From NCBI RefSeq assembly GCF_003991975.1, contig NZ_CP029822.1, positions 124,001 through 188,000 of the forward strand: a stretch of 64,000 nucleotides of DNA, read 5' to 3'. This document shows, one piece after another, positions 26,827 through 38,509 of this stretch. The notes below the pieces were generated by a model that was not told the DNA's origin, did no database searches, and saw only the letters and a program-made list of their open reading frames with translations. The position numbers and the translations under genes were made by a program. The stretch's first letter is position 1. The number at the start of each line of letters is the position of its first letter. The DNA comes from Entomomonas moraniae. Its GTDB lineage: Bacteria; Pseudomonadota; Gammaproteobacteria; Pseudomonadales; Pseudomonadaceae.

Positions 26827-27393
26827 ATGAGTACTTTGTCGCAAAAAGGATTTACAATTGTTGAATTATTAGTCGTTGTTCTTGTTTTCTCAATTTTAGC
26901 TATGCTGGCTGCACCAAGTCTTGTGGGCGCGATTAATAAAAACAAAGTTGTTGCAACAACTAACGAACTAGTTGGTTTGATTGAGTTTGCAAGAAATACT
27001 GCTAAATCGACGAATCAAGCTGTTCTTATTTCTAAATGCAAATCTTCTGATGACTGTGGGTTACAAGTTATTTTATTAAAGGATAAAGGTACCTCCATAA
27101 CGGATTCTACCGCCCTACGCGTGATGCATAAGCAAGACATGAAAGCTCTAACTTATATTGATGACAAAAGTAATCTTGCTTTTTATCCCGATGGGACAAG
27201 AGGATTGCATGTTGATAAACAGACTATTAAAGTTTTTGATAAGAATGGGGCTTTTACTTCTTCTGTTGCAGAGTTTGCTGATGTTCAAGGGAAGGGAGAT
27301 GTTAAGTGGCAGGTGAAAAGTGGTAGCGATTGTCGAATGATAACAATTACTGCATTAGGGAGTGTAAAGGTTGCTACTGAGGGATGTTCATAA
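26827..27393 (+). CDS. Type IV pilus minor pseudopilin FimT/FimU-like (GspH family)
   Basis: A 188-residue prepilin-like protein. The type III signal is MSTLSQKG with cleavage after Gly8 before FTIVELLVVVLVFSILA (Glu at +5). The C-terminal globular part has Cys pairs (KCKSSDDCG; SDCR...EGCS) and ends in the GspH/FimT-like ITALGSVKVATEGC. Minor pilins of this type prime pilus assembly. It is the first gene of a five-gene cluster; its stop overlaps the pilV start by one base (TAATG). I cannot say whether it corresponds to FimT or FimU. Confidence 0.88.
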   Translation: MSTLSQKGFTIVELLVVVLVFSILAMLAAPSLVGAINKNKVVATTNELVGLIEFARNTAKSTNQAVLISKCKSSDDCGLQVILLKDKGTSITDSTALRVMHKQDMKALTYIDDKSNLAFYPDGTRGLHVDKQTIKVFDKNGAFTSSVAEFADVQGKGDVKWQVKSGSDCRMITITALGSVKVATEGCS

Positions 27394-27866
27394 TGAAAAT
27401 AAAAGTAAGCCAAGGTTTTAGTCTTATTGAAGTATTGATTGCTTTTGTGATTTTGGTCGTTGGTCTTTTAGGTGCTACAACGTTGATTATTCGTAGTTCA
27501 CAAGTTAATGTAAATGCCTATGAGACAGAGCAGGTAGCAATGTTGTCTAATACAATGGTTGAGCGAATAAGGGCTAACCCTAATGGAATTAATAGCTATA
27601 TAAATAAATCAACATCAACAGTTGAGTGTGATAACAAAAGTAGCAATTGTGATTTTAATGCAAGGGCAGGTGCTGATAATGTTTATTTTCAAAATCAATT
27701 TGAAAAAAACTTAAATATAAATGATGTGGATTGGACTTTATTAGAAAAGGGTGGTTCCACTACAGTGACAGGATCCAATGCTAAGCTTTATCAATTAAAA
27801 ATCACATGGGGAGCTGATACAAATGGTGTTTCTGGTAAATCATATTATTTAAATTTTGTTCTTTAA
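27393..27866 (+). CDS. pilV: Type IV pilus minor pilin PilV
   Basis: A 157-residue prepilin: MKIKVSQG, cleavage after Gly8, then FSLIEVLIAFVILVVGLLG with Glu at +5. The downstream VAMLSNTMVERIRANPNG stretch is characteristic of PilV. The start at 27393 is preferred to an in-frame ATG at 27384 because the ribosome site GAGGGA would fall too close to the latter, and it gives the TAATG coupling with the upstream gene. Short globular domain with one Cys pair (ECDNKSSNCD). Confidence 0.88.
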   Translation: MKIKVSQGFSLIEVLIAFVILVVGLLGATTLIIRSSQVNVNAYETEQVAMLSNTMVERIRANPNGINSYINKSTSTVECDNKSSNCDFNARAGADNVYFQNQFEKNLNINDVDWTLLEKGGSTTVTGSNAKLYQLKITWGADTNGVSGKSYYLNFVL

Positions 27867-27908
27867 AATAATAATAACTAATTGGTGTGGAATGTAAGGG
27901 ATTTAGCA

Positions 27909-28727
27909 ATGAAAAAAGTTTTACAGCAGGGGTTTTCTTTTGTAGAGTTGATGATCGCTATACTCCTAGGTGTTATTTTGTTGTTAGGCGTTATGCAAGT
28001 ATTAATCTCTAGTTCAACATTGGGGACTACGTCTAATAATCTCTCGGTTAATCAAGATACGGCAAGGACTGTATTGGGGTTATTGGGAGGGGAGGCTCAA
28101 AGAGCTGGTTATAGAGGCTGTGGCCCTGGAGGGAAGCTTGATAATCAGACTGATAATAGTTGGAGTGTAACTGCACCTATTATGCCTATTTTTTCAGGTG
28201 GCAGTTTTATTGGCATCCGGTTTGCTTATGGCATGGATGAGGGCGTAGTAGGAACCACTAAAGTAAAGCTTAATGATGGTAGTAAAGACATAACGGATTG
28301 CTTAGGTAAAAAACTGTATTATCGTAGTTATGTTTATGTTAATTGCACTAATGATAAAAGTAAGCAAGGGTTATGTATTAGAGGGTATTCTAAACCAGAT
28401 GAAAGTACAGCTAATGGGGATTTAGTTGCTAATGAGTTTATTGAAGGGGTGACACTCGAGGACGTTGTGTTCAATGTAAAAAAAGAAGATGACAAATTTA
28501 GAGGAGTTACCCTTAGTGCCAGTGAAGTATCAGATTATCAGAGTGGTGATTTTTCAACAGATACTACGAACGGTTCTGTAGATATCTCCTATTCGAACTT
28601 AATAACATTTCATATCGTCGTAAAAACAAATGAGCCTCGTGCATCTGAAGCTTCGAAAGACTCTAAAAATGTTATCAAAAGAGATTATTTTGCAAGTTAT
28701 CCTCTAAAAAATGTAGGAAGTAAATAA
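27909..28727 (+). CDS. pilW: Type IV pilus minor pilin PilW
   Basis: A 272-residue prepilin with signal MKKVLQQG, cleavage after Gly8, then FSFVELMIAILLGVILLLG (Glu at +5). The start at 27909 is set by AAGGGA 8 bases upstream; an in-frame ATG at 27882 has no such site. The large C-terminal domain carries the PilW-type segment ARTVLGLLGGEAQRAGYRGC shortly after the stalk helix. The stop overlaps the pilX start by one base (TAATG). Confidence 0.9.
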   Translation: MKKVLQQGFSFVELMIAILLGVILLLGVMQVLISSSTLGTTSNNLSVNQDTARTVLGLLGGEAQRAGYRGCGPGGKLDNQTDNSWSVTAPIMPIFSGGSFIGIRFAYGMDEGVVGTTKVKLNDGSKDITDCLGKKLYYRSYVYVNCTNDKSKQGLCIRGYSKPDESTANGDLVANEFIEGVTLEDVVFNVKKEDDKFRGVTLSASEVSDYQSGDFSTDTTNGSVDISYSNLITFHIVVKTNEPRASEASKDSKNVIKRDYFASYPLKNVGSK

Positions 28728-29230
28728 TGGCAACATTTAGTCAGTTTAAACAACAAAAAGGAGCAACGTTGATCGTTGTTTTACTGTTGCTATTAATCAT
28801 TATGTTATTGGCGTTATCCATCGCAACTAGTACAACATCACGTAGTTTGATTGTTAATACTAACGTGTTGAACGCACAAGCAACTGAAGCAGCAGAAACA
28901 GGTTCGGATGTGTTACTAAGATTGTTGAAAGACGGTACGTTAGATAAAAAGGATATTCCTGACTGTGGTAGTGGCTCTCCTTATAGTGCGCAGTTTAATA
29001 AAAATACGACCATTGCTAGTAATACAGAAGATAAGCGAGCAGTGACTTTATCATGGTATGCTTGTAAAGCTAAACCTCCTGGCACAAATGAGATGTGTAC
29101 AGAAACAACGGTAACTGGATGCTTTGCTGTCGTTATTACGGGGGTTGCCTGTTTTGGTAATATTACCGACCCTGAAAATGAAGCATGTACAGTTCGTCGA
29201 TATTTACAAGGGTATGCTTTTAAAAAATAG
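28727..29230 (+). CDS. pilX: Type IV pilus minor pilin PilX
   Basis: A 167-residue PilX-type protein. The leader MATFSQFKQQKG ends at Gly12 before ATLIVVLLLLLIIMLLALS; there is no Glu at +5, as is common for PilX/GspK-like tip pilins. The helix continues as AQATEAAETGSDVLLRLL, and the short globular part has several cysteines. In Pseudomonas, pilY1 comes next; here a 73-bp gap leads directly to pilE. Confidence 0.88.
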   Translation: MATFSQFKQQKGATLIVVLLLLLIIMLLALSIATSTTSRSLIVNTNVLNAQATEAAETGSDVLLRLLKDGTLDKKDIPDCGSGSPYSAQFNKNTTIASNTEDKRAVTLSWYACKAKPPGTNEMCTETTVTGCFAVVITGVACFGNITDPENEACTVRRYLQGYAFKK

Positions 29231-29303
29231 ATATTATTTAATTTAAGGGAGTGATAAATAGTGATTACTTGTTCTTCCCAGTATTTTAGTTTAGGAGTTA
29301 TAA

Positions 29304-29750
29304 ATGGCGAAAGTTAAGGGATTTTCATTAGTAGAGTTAATGATTGTATTAGCAGTCGTTGCTATACTGGCAGCTATTGCTTATCCCATGTATCAAAGCT
29401 ATATATTGAGATCTGCTTGTGATAGCGGCAAAGCTGGACTCTTGCAAGCAGATGCATTGATGAATCAGCTCTATATGCAGTATGGCGTTTATAATAATGC
29501 AGATATTAAAGATAATAAACTGCCCGGAATGGGGTATATTCCTGTCGATGGTTCATCTACAAAAGCTGATTTTACAATTGCTGTTTCTCCTCTTGAGGCA
29601 AAGAAATATACTATTACTGCAACTGTTACAAGCTATGGGCGTTTAAGGCGGTTTTCAGGCAGTACTTTAACTATTGATCAGTCAGGTGCAAGAGGTGGTA
29701 GCATCGGTGGGATAAACGTCTGGACGAATGGGTGTAGTGCGCTCAAATAA
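29304..29750 (+). CDS. pilE: Type IV pilus minor pilin PilE
   Basis: A 148-residue prepilin: leader MAKVKG (cleavage after Gly6), then FSLVELMIVLAVVAILAAIAYPMYQSYILRS in outline, with Glu at +5 and the YPMYQSY motif typical of PilE/ComP-type minor pilins. Two cysteines (SACDSG and NGCSA) probably form the C-terminal disulphide loop. It ends the minor-pilin cluster and lies 4 bp from the convergent rlmG gene. A PilA-like major pilin is less likely because of the gene order. Confidence 0.88.
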   Translation: MAKVKGFSLVELMIVLAVVAILAAIAYPMYQSYILRSACDSGKAGLLQADALMNQLYMQYGVYNNADIKDNKLPGMGYIPVDGSSTKADFTIAVSPLEAKKYTITATVTSYGRLRRFSGSTLTIDQSGARGGSIGGINVWTNGCSALK

Positions 29751-29754
29751 AAAT

Positions 29755-30885
29755 TTATTTTATAGCCTTTAAGATAATGAATTTGTTAGTTTGGGTAATC
29801 GTCTTAACTTCGTTAAAGAGTTTTTTTAGTAGTTGAAAGTAGTTGAGATGCCTATTAGCAACAACCCATAGTTCCCCTGTTGGTTTTAAACTGTTGTGTG
29901 CTTGTTTAAACATTCTTCTAGCAATGTAATCTCCTATCACCTGTTGTTGGTGGAAAGGAGGATTACACAGCACGCAATCTAATGATTCGTTTTTCTGTTC
30001 TATCAATCCATCACTGACATTAATAACCACTGCTCTTCCAGAAAATATTCTTTGCCAGTTCTCTTTTGCAGAGGCAATGGCCATATAAGACTCATCAATC
30101 AATACCAATTCAGCCTCTGGGTTGTTCATTGCCCAGATGATCCCCATGATTCCATTACCACAGCCAAGATCAGCTACTTTTTGTATGTGGGGATTGTGCT
30201 TAAGGTATGGGATAAGCACACGAGTTCCAATGTCCAATCCTTCCCTGCAAAATACATTAGCGTGATTGGTGAGTTTTAGGCCTAAAGGCTGGTAAGAGTA
30301 ATAGGTTGGATAAGGTGATTGAGCTAACGGTATTTCATGGGGTGTTACAGTCAGTAGGCGAGCCTTTTTAACAGCAAGAGAGTATTTTGTACTCCCTATG
30401 TGTTTTTCTAATAGCAAAATAGCTGCTTTAGGTAAGTGTTTTATCATGGCCGCTGCATATATCACAGTATTTTTAGTGATATGAGATTTAATCTTGATGA
30501 GTTGCTCTTCAAGTAACGCCAGTGTCTTTGGAATTTTGATGAGTACTATATCATAGGTTTTTTTTAAGGGCTCAGTACTTGGTATAAACTGAACAGAAGT
30601 AGTCGCTAAATGGTTATGAGCTAGGTTTTCTTTAAGTGCTAGTTCCGCCAGATAAGAGTCGCCATATGAGTCAACTAACGAGTAAGATGTGGCAATATTA
30701 CAAGCCAGCGCTCCAAAAGCGTCATTGATGATTAGAAATTGACTGTTTGCTGGTAAAGCGCATTGCGCTACTGTTGTTAATAAATACTCGTCTGCGGCAT
30801 CAAATGCTTGCAATGATGGGTGGCTATCTAATGGATAACGTGCCAGTACCAGTGAAGCAAAAGGCGTCGTAAGTGTTTTATACAT
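29755..30885 (-). CDS. rlmG: 23S rRNA (G1835-N2)-methyltransferase
   Basis: A 376-residue two-domain RsmC/RlmG-type methyltransferase. The N-terminal domain is a non-catalytic MTase-like fold. The C-terminal domain has the SAM site VADLGCGNGIMGIIWA and the target-base motif CVLCNPPFHQQQ (about 308-318) typical of N2-guanine rRNA methylases. RlmG is favoured over RsmC by the length and N-terminal sequence (LTTPFASLVLARYP), but the two are close relatives. It is convergent with pilE, with a 4-bp gap. Confidence 0.86.
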   Translation of the reverse strand: MYKTLTTPFASLVLARYPLDSHPSLQAFDAADEYLLTTVAQCALPANSQFLIINDAFGALACNIATSYSLVDSYGDSYLAELALKENLAHNHLATTSVQFIPSTEPLKKTYDIVLIKIPKTLALLEEQLIKIKSHITKNTVIYAAAMIKHLPKAAILLLEKHIGSTKYSLAVKKARLLTVTPHEIPLAQSPYPTYYSYQPLGLKLTNHANVFCREGLDIGTRVLIPYLKHNPHIQKVADLGCGNGIMGIIWAMNNPEAELVLIDESYMAIASAKENWQRIFSGRAVVINVSDGLIEQKNESLDCVLCNPPFHQQQVIGDYIARRMFKQAHNSLKPTGELWVVANRHLNYFQLLKKLFNEVKTITQTNKFIILKAIK

Positions 30886-30922
30886 GCGGCTATTCTACCT
30901 ATTAGAGCCTTAGTAATAGTTT

Positions 30923-32098
30923 TTAGGTGCGCTCAATTGCAATAGCAACTCCCATTCCACCACCGATACATAAAGCGGCTAGCCCTTTCTTTTTATCGCT
31001 GTGCTGCATTTCATAAAGTAGCGAAACAAGTATGCGACATCCTGCGGAACCAATTGGGTGACCTAAAGCTATTGCACCTCCATTAACGTTAACTTTATTG
31101 GTATCCCAACCGAGAGTTTGATTAACAGCAATAGCCTGTGATGCAAATGCTTCATTGGATTCAATAACATCAAGCTCATCGACATGCCATTTTGCTTTTG
31201 CTAAACACTTTTTAGCGGCTTCAGCAGGTCCCATTCCCATGAAAGCGGGGTCAACACCAGCGTTAGAATAAGCAACTATTTTGCCTAAAATGGGAAGTTC
31301 TAGTTGTTTTGCTTTTTCTTCTGTCATTAACATAATCACCGCGGCTCCATCATTCAGTGTCGATGAGTTTCCTGCGGTAACGGTTCCATTCTCAGGCTTA
31401 AAAGCTGGTTTTAAACGATTAAGAATTTCGATAGATGTTTTGGGTCTAGGCTGTTCATCAGTATCAAAGAGGTGATGATTGCCTTTAATGACTGGGGTGA
31501 TTTCATCTTTAAACTTGCCGGCAACGATAGCTTCCTTCGCTTTTTTCTGTGAAGCAACAGCAAACTCATCTTGTGCTTGGCGGCTAATATTAAATTTTTG
31601 TGCAATATTCTCAGCGGTTATTCCCATGTGATAGTCATTAAAGGCATCCCACAGACCATCATAGATCATTGTATCAATGGTTTGACCTGGGCCCATTTTA
31701 ATTCCACGGCGTAGATCATTAATCACATAAGGTGAAAGACTCATATTTTCCATGCCGCCAGCAATGATAATTTCTGCATCGCCACAACGTATAGCTTGTG
31801 TTGCTAAATGCACTGCTTTAAGAGCAGAACCACACACCTTATTAATGGTCATCGCAGGGGTAGTATTGGGTAGGCCTGATTTAATAGCTACTTGACGGGC
31901 TGTATTTTGTCCTTGGCCTGCTGTTAATACATGGCCTAAAATGACTTCAGAAATTTGTTCAGGCGGTATGTTCGTTTTGTTAAGAAGTGATTTGACAACG
32001 GTCACCCCTAAATCTACAGCTGTAATATCTTTTAAAGAGCCTTGAAAGCTCCCGATAGGCGTTCGTGTGGCAGCAACAATCACAACATCTGTAGACAT
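30923..32098 (-). CDS. Acetyl-CoA acetyltransferase (thiolase)
   Basis: A 391-residue biosynthetic-type thiolase that interconverts two acetyl-CoA and acetoacetyl-CoA. The nucleophile is Cys89 in [20 protein letters not shown] is present; the base His347 is in [14 protein letters not shown] and Cys377 is in [10 protein letters not shown]. It lies alone, with no PHB synthase, ketothiolase partner or ketone-body genes nearby, so the pathway (short-chain fatty acid use or PHB) cannot be fixed. It is transcribed divergently from ppiB. Confidence 0.93.
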   Translation of the reverse strand: MSTDVVIVAATRTPIGSFQGSLKDITAVDLGVTVVKSLLNKTNIPPEQISEVILGHVLTAGQGQNTARQVAIKSGLPNTTPAMTINKVCGSALKAVHLATQAIRCGDAEIIIAGGMENMSLSPYVINDLRRGIKMGPGQTIDTMIYDGLWDAFNDYHMGITAENIAQKFNISRQAQDEFAVASQKKAKEAIVAGKFKDEITPVIKGNHHLFDTDEQPRPKTSIEILNRLKPAFKPENGTVTAGNSSTLNDGAAVIMLMTEEKAKQLELPILGKIVAYSNAGVDPAFMGMGPAEAAKKCLAKAKWHVDELDVIESNEAFASQAIAVNQTLGWDTNKVNVNGGAIALGHPIGSAGCRILVSLLYEMQHSDKKKGLAALCIGGGMGVAIAIERT

Positions 32099-32328
32099 GG
32101 TTATTTCCTATTCTATATAGCTATCTTCTTAATAGTTTATTTTGAAAAAACGACTATTATTGCATATCTGCTAAACTATTTATAGAGCGCTCTATGCAAT
32201 AGCCTACTATATCAGGCATAAGGAAGCATTATTAATCTGTTACGATAATATTGGCTATTTATTAGGCGTAACGAGATATTTAATGGTATTCTTAATGACC
32301 TTTATTATTTTTTAAGATTAGAAGAGTT

Positions 32329-32826
32329 ATGATTAAATTACATACAAATTATGGCGTTATCACACTTAAGTTAGATGCTGAAAAGGCACCCGTTACTGCT
32401 GCGAACTTTGAAAAATATGTAAAAGAGGGGCATTATGATGGAACGATCTTCCATCGTGTGATTAATAACTTTATGATTCAAGGCGGTGGTTTTGAGTCTG
32501 GAATGAAGCAAAAAGAAACTAATGCTCCTATTAAGAATGAAGCCAATAATGGTTTATCTAATAAAGTGGGGACAATTGCAATGGCGCGTACAATGGATCC
32601 TCATTCAGCCAGTGCACAGTTTTTTATCAATGTTAAAGATAATACGTTCTTAGACCATACAGCACCGACTCCTCAAGGCTGGGGATACGCAGTGTTCGGT
32701 GAGGTGGTTGATGGTATGGACGTGGTTGATAAAATTCGCGGCGTTGCCACAACGTCTAAAGCAGGTCATCAAGATGTACCTTTAGAAGATGTTGTCATTG
32801 AAAAAGCTGAGGTTGTTGCAGATTAA
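32329..32826 (+). CDS. ppiB: Peptidyl-prolyl cis-trans isomerase B (cyclophilin)
   Basis: A 165-residue cytosolic cyclophilin. Catalytic motifs are [16 protein letters not shown] (Phe/Arg of the active site), [18 protein letters not shown] and the [20 protein letters not shown] strand. There is no signal peptide. It is followed after 6 bp by lpxH, the same pairing as in Pseudomonas. Confidence 0.95.
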   Translation: MIKLHTNYGVITLKLDAEKAPVTAANFEKYVKEGHYDGTIFHRVINNFMIQGGGFESGMKQKETNAPIKNEANNGLSNKVGTIAMARTMDPHSASAQFFINVKDNTFLDHTAPTPQGWGYAVFGEVVDGMDVVDKIRGVATTSKAGHQDVPLEDVVIEKAEVVAD

Positions 32827-32832
32827 TTTTTG

Positions 32833-33552
32833 ATGAGTGTTTTATTAATTTCTGATTTGCATCTTAGTGAAGAACGCCCTGATATCACAGAGGCGTTCTT
32901 ATTTTTTTTAAAACATAAAACTGATCATTGTGAGCGTTTATACATCCTTGGTGATTTTTTTGATGTATGGGTGGGTGATGATGGGATGGGTGTATTTGAG
33001 CACCGCATTGCAAATGAATTAAATAAGTTGGCAGAAAAGGGCATTACAATTTATTTGATGCATGGTAATCGGGATTTTGCCATTAGTTCTACGTTTTGTC
33101 GGCTAGCAAACTGTACTTTATTAAAAGATCCAACATTAGTTGATTTTTATGGTATACCAGTTTTATTATCTCATGGTGATTTTTTATGTACACAAGACAT
33201 TGCTTATCAGAGGATGCGTCGATTGTACAGAAATTCATTTGTTTTATTTCTGCTAAAACGCTTACCTCTAATAGTGAGAAGATATATTGGGCGTAAGTTA
33301 AGAGCCAAAAGCCGTATTAATAAAAAAAATAAGGCAGCAAGTATAATGGATGTTACACCACAGGCGGTGGTAGAGCTATTAGAAAAATATAAAGTGCAGT
33401 TCTTAATTCACGGGCATACGCATCGACCTGCTATTCACGAGCTTATGGCAAATCAGAAGCCTGCTAAAAGAATAGTGTTAGGTGACTGGGAGCCAAACGG
33501 AACGATTTTAAAGGTGACCTCAGGGCATTTTGGGCTAGAAAAAGTATACTAA
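32833..33552 (+). CDS. lpxH: UDP-2,3-diacylglucosamine diphosphatase
   Basis: A 239-residue metallophosphoesterase that releases UMP from UDP-2,3-diacylglucosamine to make lipid X in lipid A synthesis. The metal motifs are SDLHLSE, GDFFDVWVGDD, MHGNRDF, LSHGDFLC and IHGHTHRP. The ATG at 32833 is chosen (MSVLLISDLH, the usual N-terminus) over a TTG one codon earlier. It is followed by a hairpin terminator. Confidence 0.94.
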   Translation: MSVLLISDLHLSEERPDITEAFLFFLKHKTDHCERLYILGDFFDVWVGDDGMGVFEHRIANELNKLAEKGITIYLMHGNRDFAISSTFCRLANCTLLKDPTLVDFYGIPVLLSHGDFLCTQDIAYQRMRRLYRNSFVLFLLKRLPLIVRRYIGRKLRAKSRINKKNKAASIMDVTPQAVVELLEKYKVQFLIHGHTHRPAIHELMANQKPAKRIVLGDWEPNGTILKVTSGHFGLEKVY

Positions 33553-33558
33553 TGTCTA

Positions 33559-33587
33559 TTAGAATAAGGATAAGTCCCTTATTCTAA
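33559..33587 (+). terminator. Terminator after ppiB-lpxH
   Basis: A perfect 11-bp stem TTAGAATAAGG (33559-33569) / CCTTATTCTAA (33577-33587) with a 7-base loop and a weak T-rich tail (ATTTTAT). It starts 6 bases after the lpxH stop. Confidence 0.75.
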
Positions 33588-33602
33588 ATTTTATATGATG
33601 CT

Positions 33603-34694
33603 ATGTTAGTTTACAGCCTAAATTCAGCAATTAAAACGATTGAAAAGCAGTTGTTGTATATTGTCTATGGTGATGATTTAAACTACCAGATAGAAGTGAA
33701 ATTGAGTATCTTAAGTGTTTTAAGAAATACGAAAAAGCCTTGTTTTACTATTCGCATTCTCACTGATCGTCCTGATGATTATAAAGGGTGGCCTGTTGAA
33801 ATTATTGTCATAGAGGCACAGACGTTAAATGACTGGCTAGGCGATACACATTATCATTATCGTCGTAAATTAATGGGGCTATTAGCACTATTACCCTATG
33901 CTGAACGTACAGTTTTTTTAGACACTGATACGGTTGTACAAAAAGATATTAATGCTCTTTTTGCCTTTTCAGATAAACAAATCTTAGTGGATACCATCGA
34001 TGGTACATGGCAAGAAAGACGTTATGATGCATTGATTTTAAAAGTGAGTGAGTATTTATTAAAAACACACCTACAGTATGACTTGTCAATCCCTTTAATT
34101 AATTCAGGTGTATTAGGTTTTGTTAAGGATGATGTAGCCATTATTCAACAAGCGGTTGATTTGCTAGATGAGTTATGGCCAGTAGATCATCAGTGTCGAG
34201 TGCTAGAACAGTTTTGTCTTGCTATTTGTATTAATAAACAAAAGGATGTCATTGAACATAATATTATTTACCATTACTGGAGTAGAAAAGAGTTCTTTCA
34301 GCAAATGGGGCGTCATTATTTTGAGCAATATGGCTATAGTTACCACCCTAACTTTTTGGAAACGAGTAAAGAGATACCTGAATATATCATACGCCCAACT
34401 TTGCTAAAACGTTTATGTTATCGATTGAAAGTGAGACCTTTCCCTAAGAAGCAACGCAGTGGTATCTTGAAGTTACTCTATGCGATAGCGTTAGGTGAAG
34501 AGGGATACGAAGGAAAGCAAAAAATAGCGTATTGGCAACAGGCAATGAATAGGGGATTTTTACGTTATAACCCTAAGGCTTATGAAGATTTTCAATCAGG
34601 TCTCTGGCCAACTGATTATAAGGATATTGTCTCGACACCAGAACAGCAAGGTTTTTTGACATTTCTTAGAGAAGAAAGGCTACTTAAGCAGTAG
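33603..34694 (+). CDS. Glycosyltransferase-like nucleotide-sugar protein
   Basis: A 363-residue protein that looks like a nucleotide-diphospho-sugar transferase: TVFLDTDTVVQKDINALF at about 103 has the DxD metal motif of GT-A folds, preceded by RRKLMGLLALLPYAER, and SIPLINSGVLGF is the Asn-Ser-Gly motif seen in GT8-like enzymes. The C-terminal third is basic and shows no further domain. No sugar operon surrounds it. Its substrate is unknown. An 8-bp hairpin (34676-34683 with 34691-34698) spans its stop codon and may aid termination. Confidence 0.68.
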   Translation: MLVYSLNSAIKTIEKQLLYIVYGDDLNYQIEVKLSILSVLRNTKKPCFTIRILTDRPDDYKGWPVEIIVIEAQTLNDWLGDTHYHYRRKLMGLLALLPYAERTVFLDTDTVVQKDINALFAFSDKQILVDTIDGTWQERRYDALILKVSEYLLKTHLQYDLSIPLINSGVLGFVKDDVAIIQQAVDLLDELWPVDHQCRVLEQFCLAICINKQKDVIEHNIIYHYWSRKEFFQQMGRHYFEQYGYSYHPNFLETSKEIPEYIIRPTLLKRLCYRLKVRPFPKKQRSGILKLLYAIALGEEGYEGKQKIAYWQQAMNRGFLRYNPKAYEDFQSGLWPTDYKDIVSTPEQQGFLTFLREERLLKQ

Positions 34695-34702
34695 CCTTCG
34701 CA

Positions 34703-37526
<2,824 letters not shown>

Positions 37527-37538
37527 AAATATAAGGGG

Positions 37539-38327
37539 TTAATATCTTTTTTTCAGTTTACGGCGCTCAAAGTCAACAATACTTTGACGATAATGTTCAA
37601 TGGTTTGTGCAGTCATCACGCTGTGTTGGTCATCAAGAAGCTCACCATTGAGTTCATTGGCCAGTTTACGTGCAGCGGCTAGCATAACATCAAAGGCACG
37701 CTTAGGGTGTTTAGGACCAGGAAGACCTAAAAAGAAACTAACCGCACGTGTTGAGAAGTGGTCAATATCATCTAAGTCAAAGGTTCCAGGTTTTACCCCA
37801 TTGGCCATAGAGAAGTAGCGTTCGCCATTGCCTGTCATGCTTTCATGACGATGGAATATATCCATTTCACCAAAACGTAAACCACTTTCTAAAATGTTTT
37901 GTAGTAGTGCTGGGCCTTTAAAGCCGTCTTTGTCTTGTGCAACAACATTGATAATTAATACTTTTTCGATAGGAAGAGGTTTGCTTTCTGTTTCTTGTTC
38001 GTTACTGTTTATATTATTGGATGCACTAGCTACTTCATCTGCTAAGTTTAAGCTGATTTGTGGTTCTTGTTTTTTCGCTTTATGTGCTGTGTTAATTTCT
38101 TTAGAGGACAGGGGAAAGGCATCCTCCATCACCTCTTTATCATCATTAAAAACAGGAGAGGGACTAAATTTCGTTTTTGTTTCATCGTTATCGTAATATT
38201 GGTTTAAATTCCGATCAAGCCTTAGCTTGCCACGGCTGCCTCGAATTCGACGCCAGCCATCAAAGAGAATGGCTGCAATAACAATGAGACCAATAATAAT
38301 TAGCCATTCACGCAAGCCCAGTTCCAT
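37539..38327 (-). CDS. zipA: Cell division protein ZipA
   Basis: A 262-residue division protein that tethers FtsZ to the inner membrane. The N-terminal membrane anchor is at about 7-24 ([21 protein letters not shown]), a charged low-complexity linker runs to about 120, and the C-terminal FtsZ-binding domain (about 122-255) has [20 protein letters not shown], the [10 protein letters not shown] segment and [20 protein letters not shown]. The linker is short for the family. In Pseudomonas smc lies upstream of zipA; it is not here. Confidence 0.94.
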   Translation of the reverse strand: MELGLREWLIIIGLIVIAAILFDGWRRIRGSRGKLRLDRNLNQYYDNDETKTKFSPSPVFNDDKEVMEDAFPLSSKEINTAHKAKKQEPQISLNLADEVASASNNINSNEQETESKPLPIEKVLIINVVAQDKDGFKGPALLQNILESGLRFGEMDIFHRHESMTGNGERYFSMANGVKPGTFDLDDIDHFSTRAVSFFLGLPGPKHPKRAFDVMLAAARKLANELNGELLDDQHSVMTAQTIEHYRQSIVDFERRKLKKRY

Positions 38328-38509
38328 TCAATCTCCTGTTAATAAAATTATTAAAACTTAAACTTCTTAAGTATACGGATTATTAAGTCTTTATGGAAAG
38401 TAAAATCAATTAATTTAGTATCTAATATGTTTCATAATTATAAAATTAAACAAAGATTCTGGCTAGCTTATATCATGATAAAGCTTTTGCTCATAAGTAA
38501 GTAATATTT

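Noticed and set aside
37894-38196. 100-codon plus-strand open frame inside zipA
   Set aside because: It lies entirely antisense to zipA with no ribosome site and no family resemblance; it is a shadow of the real gene.
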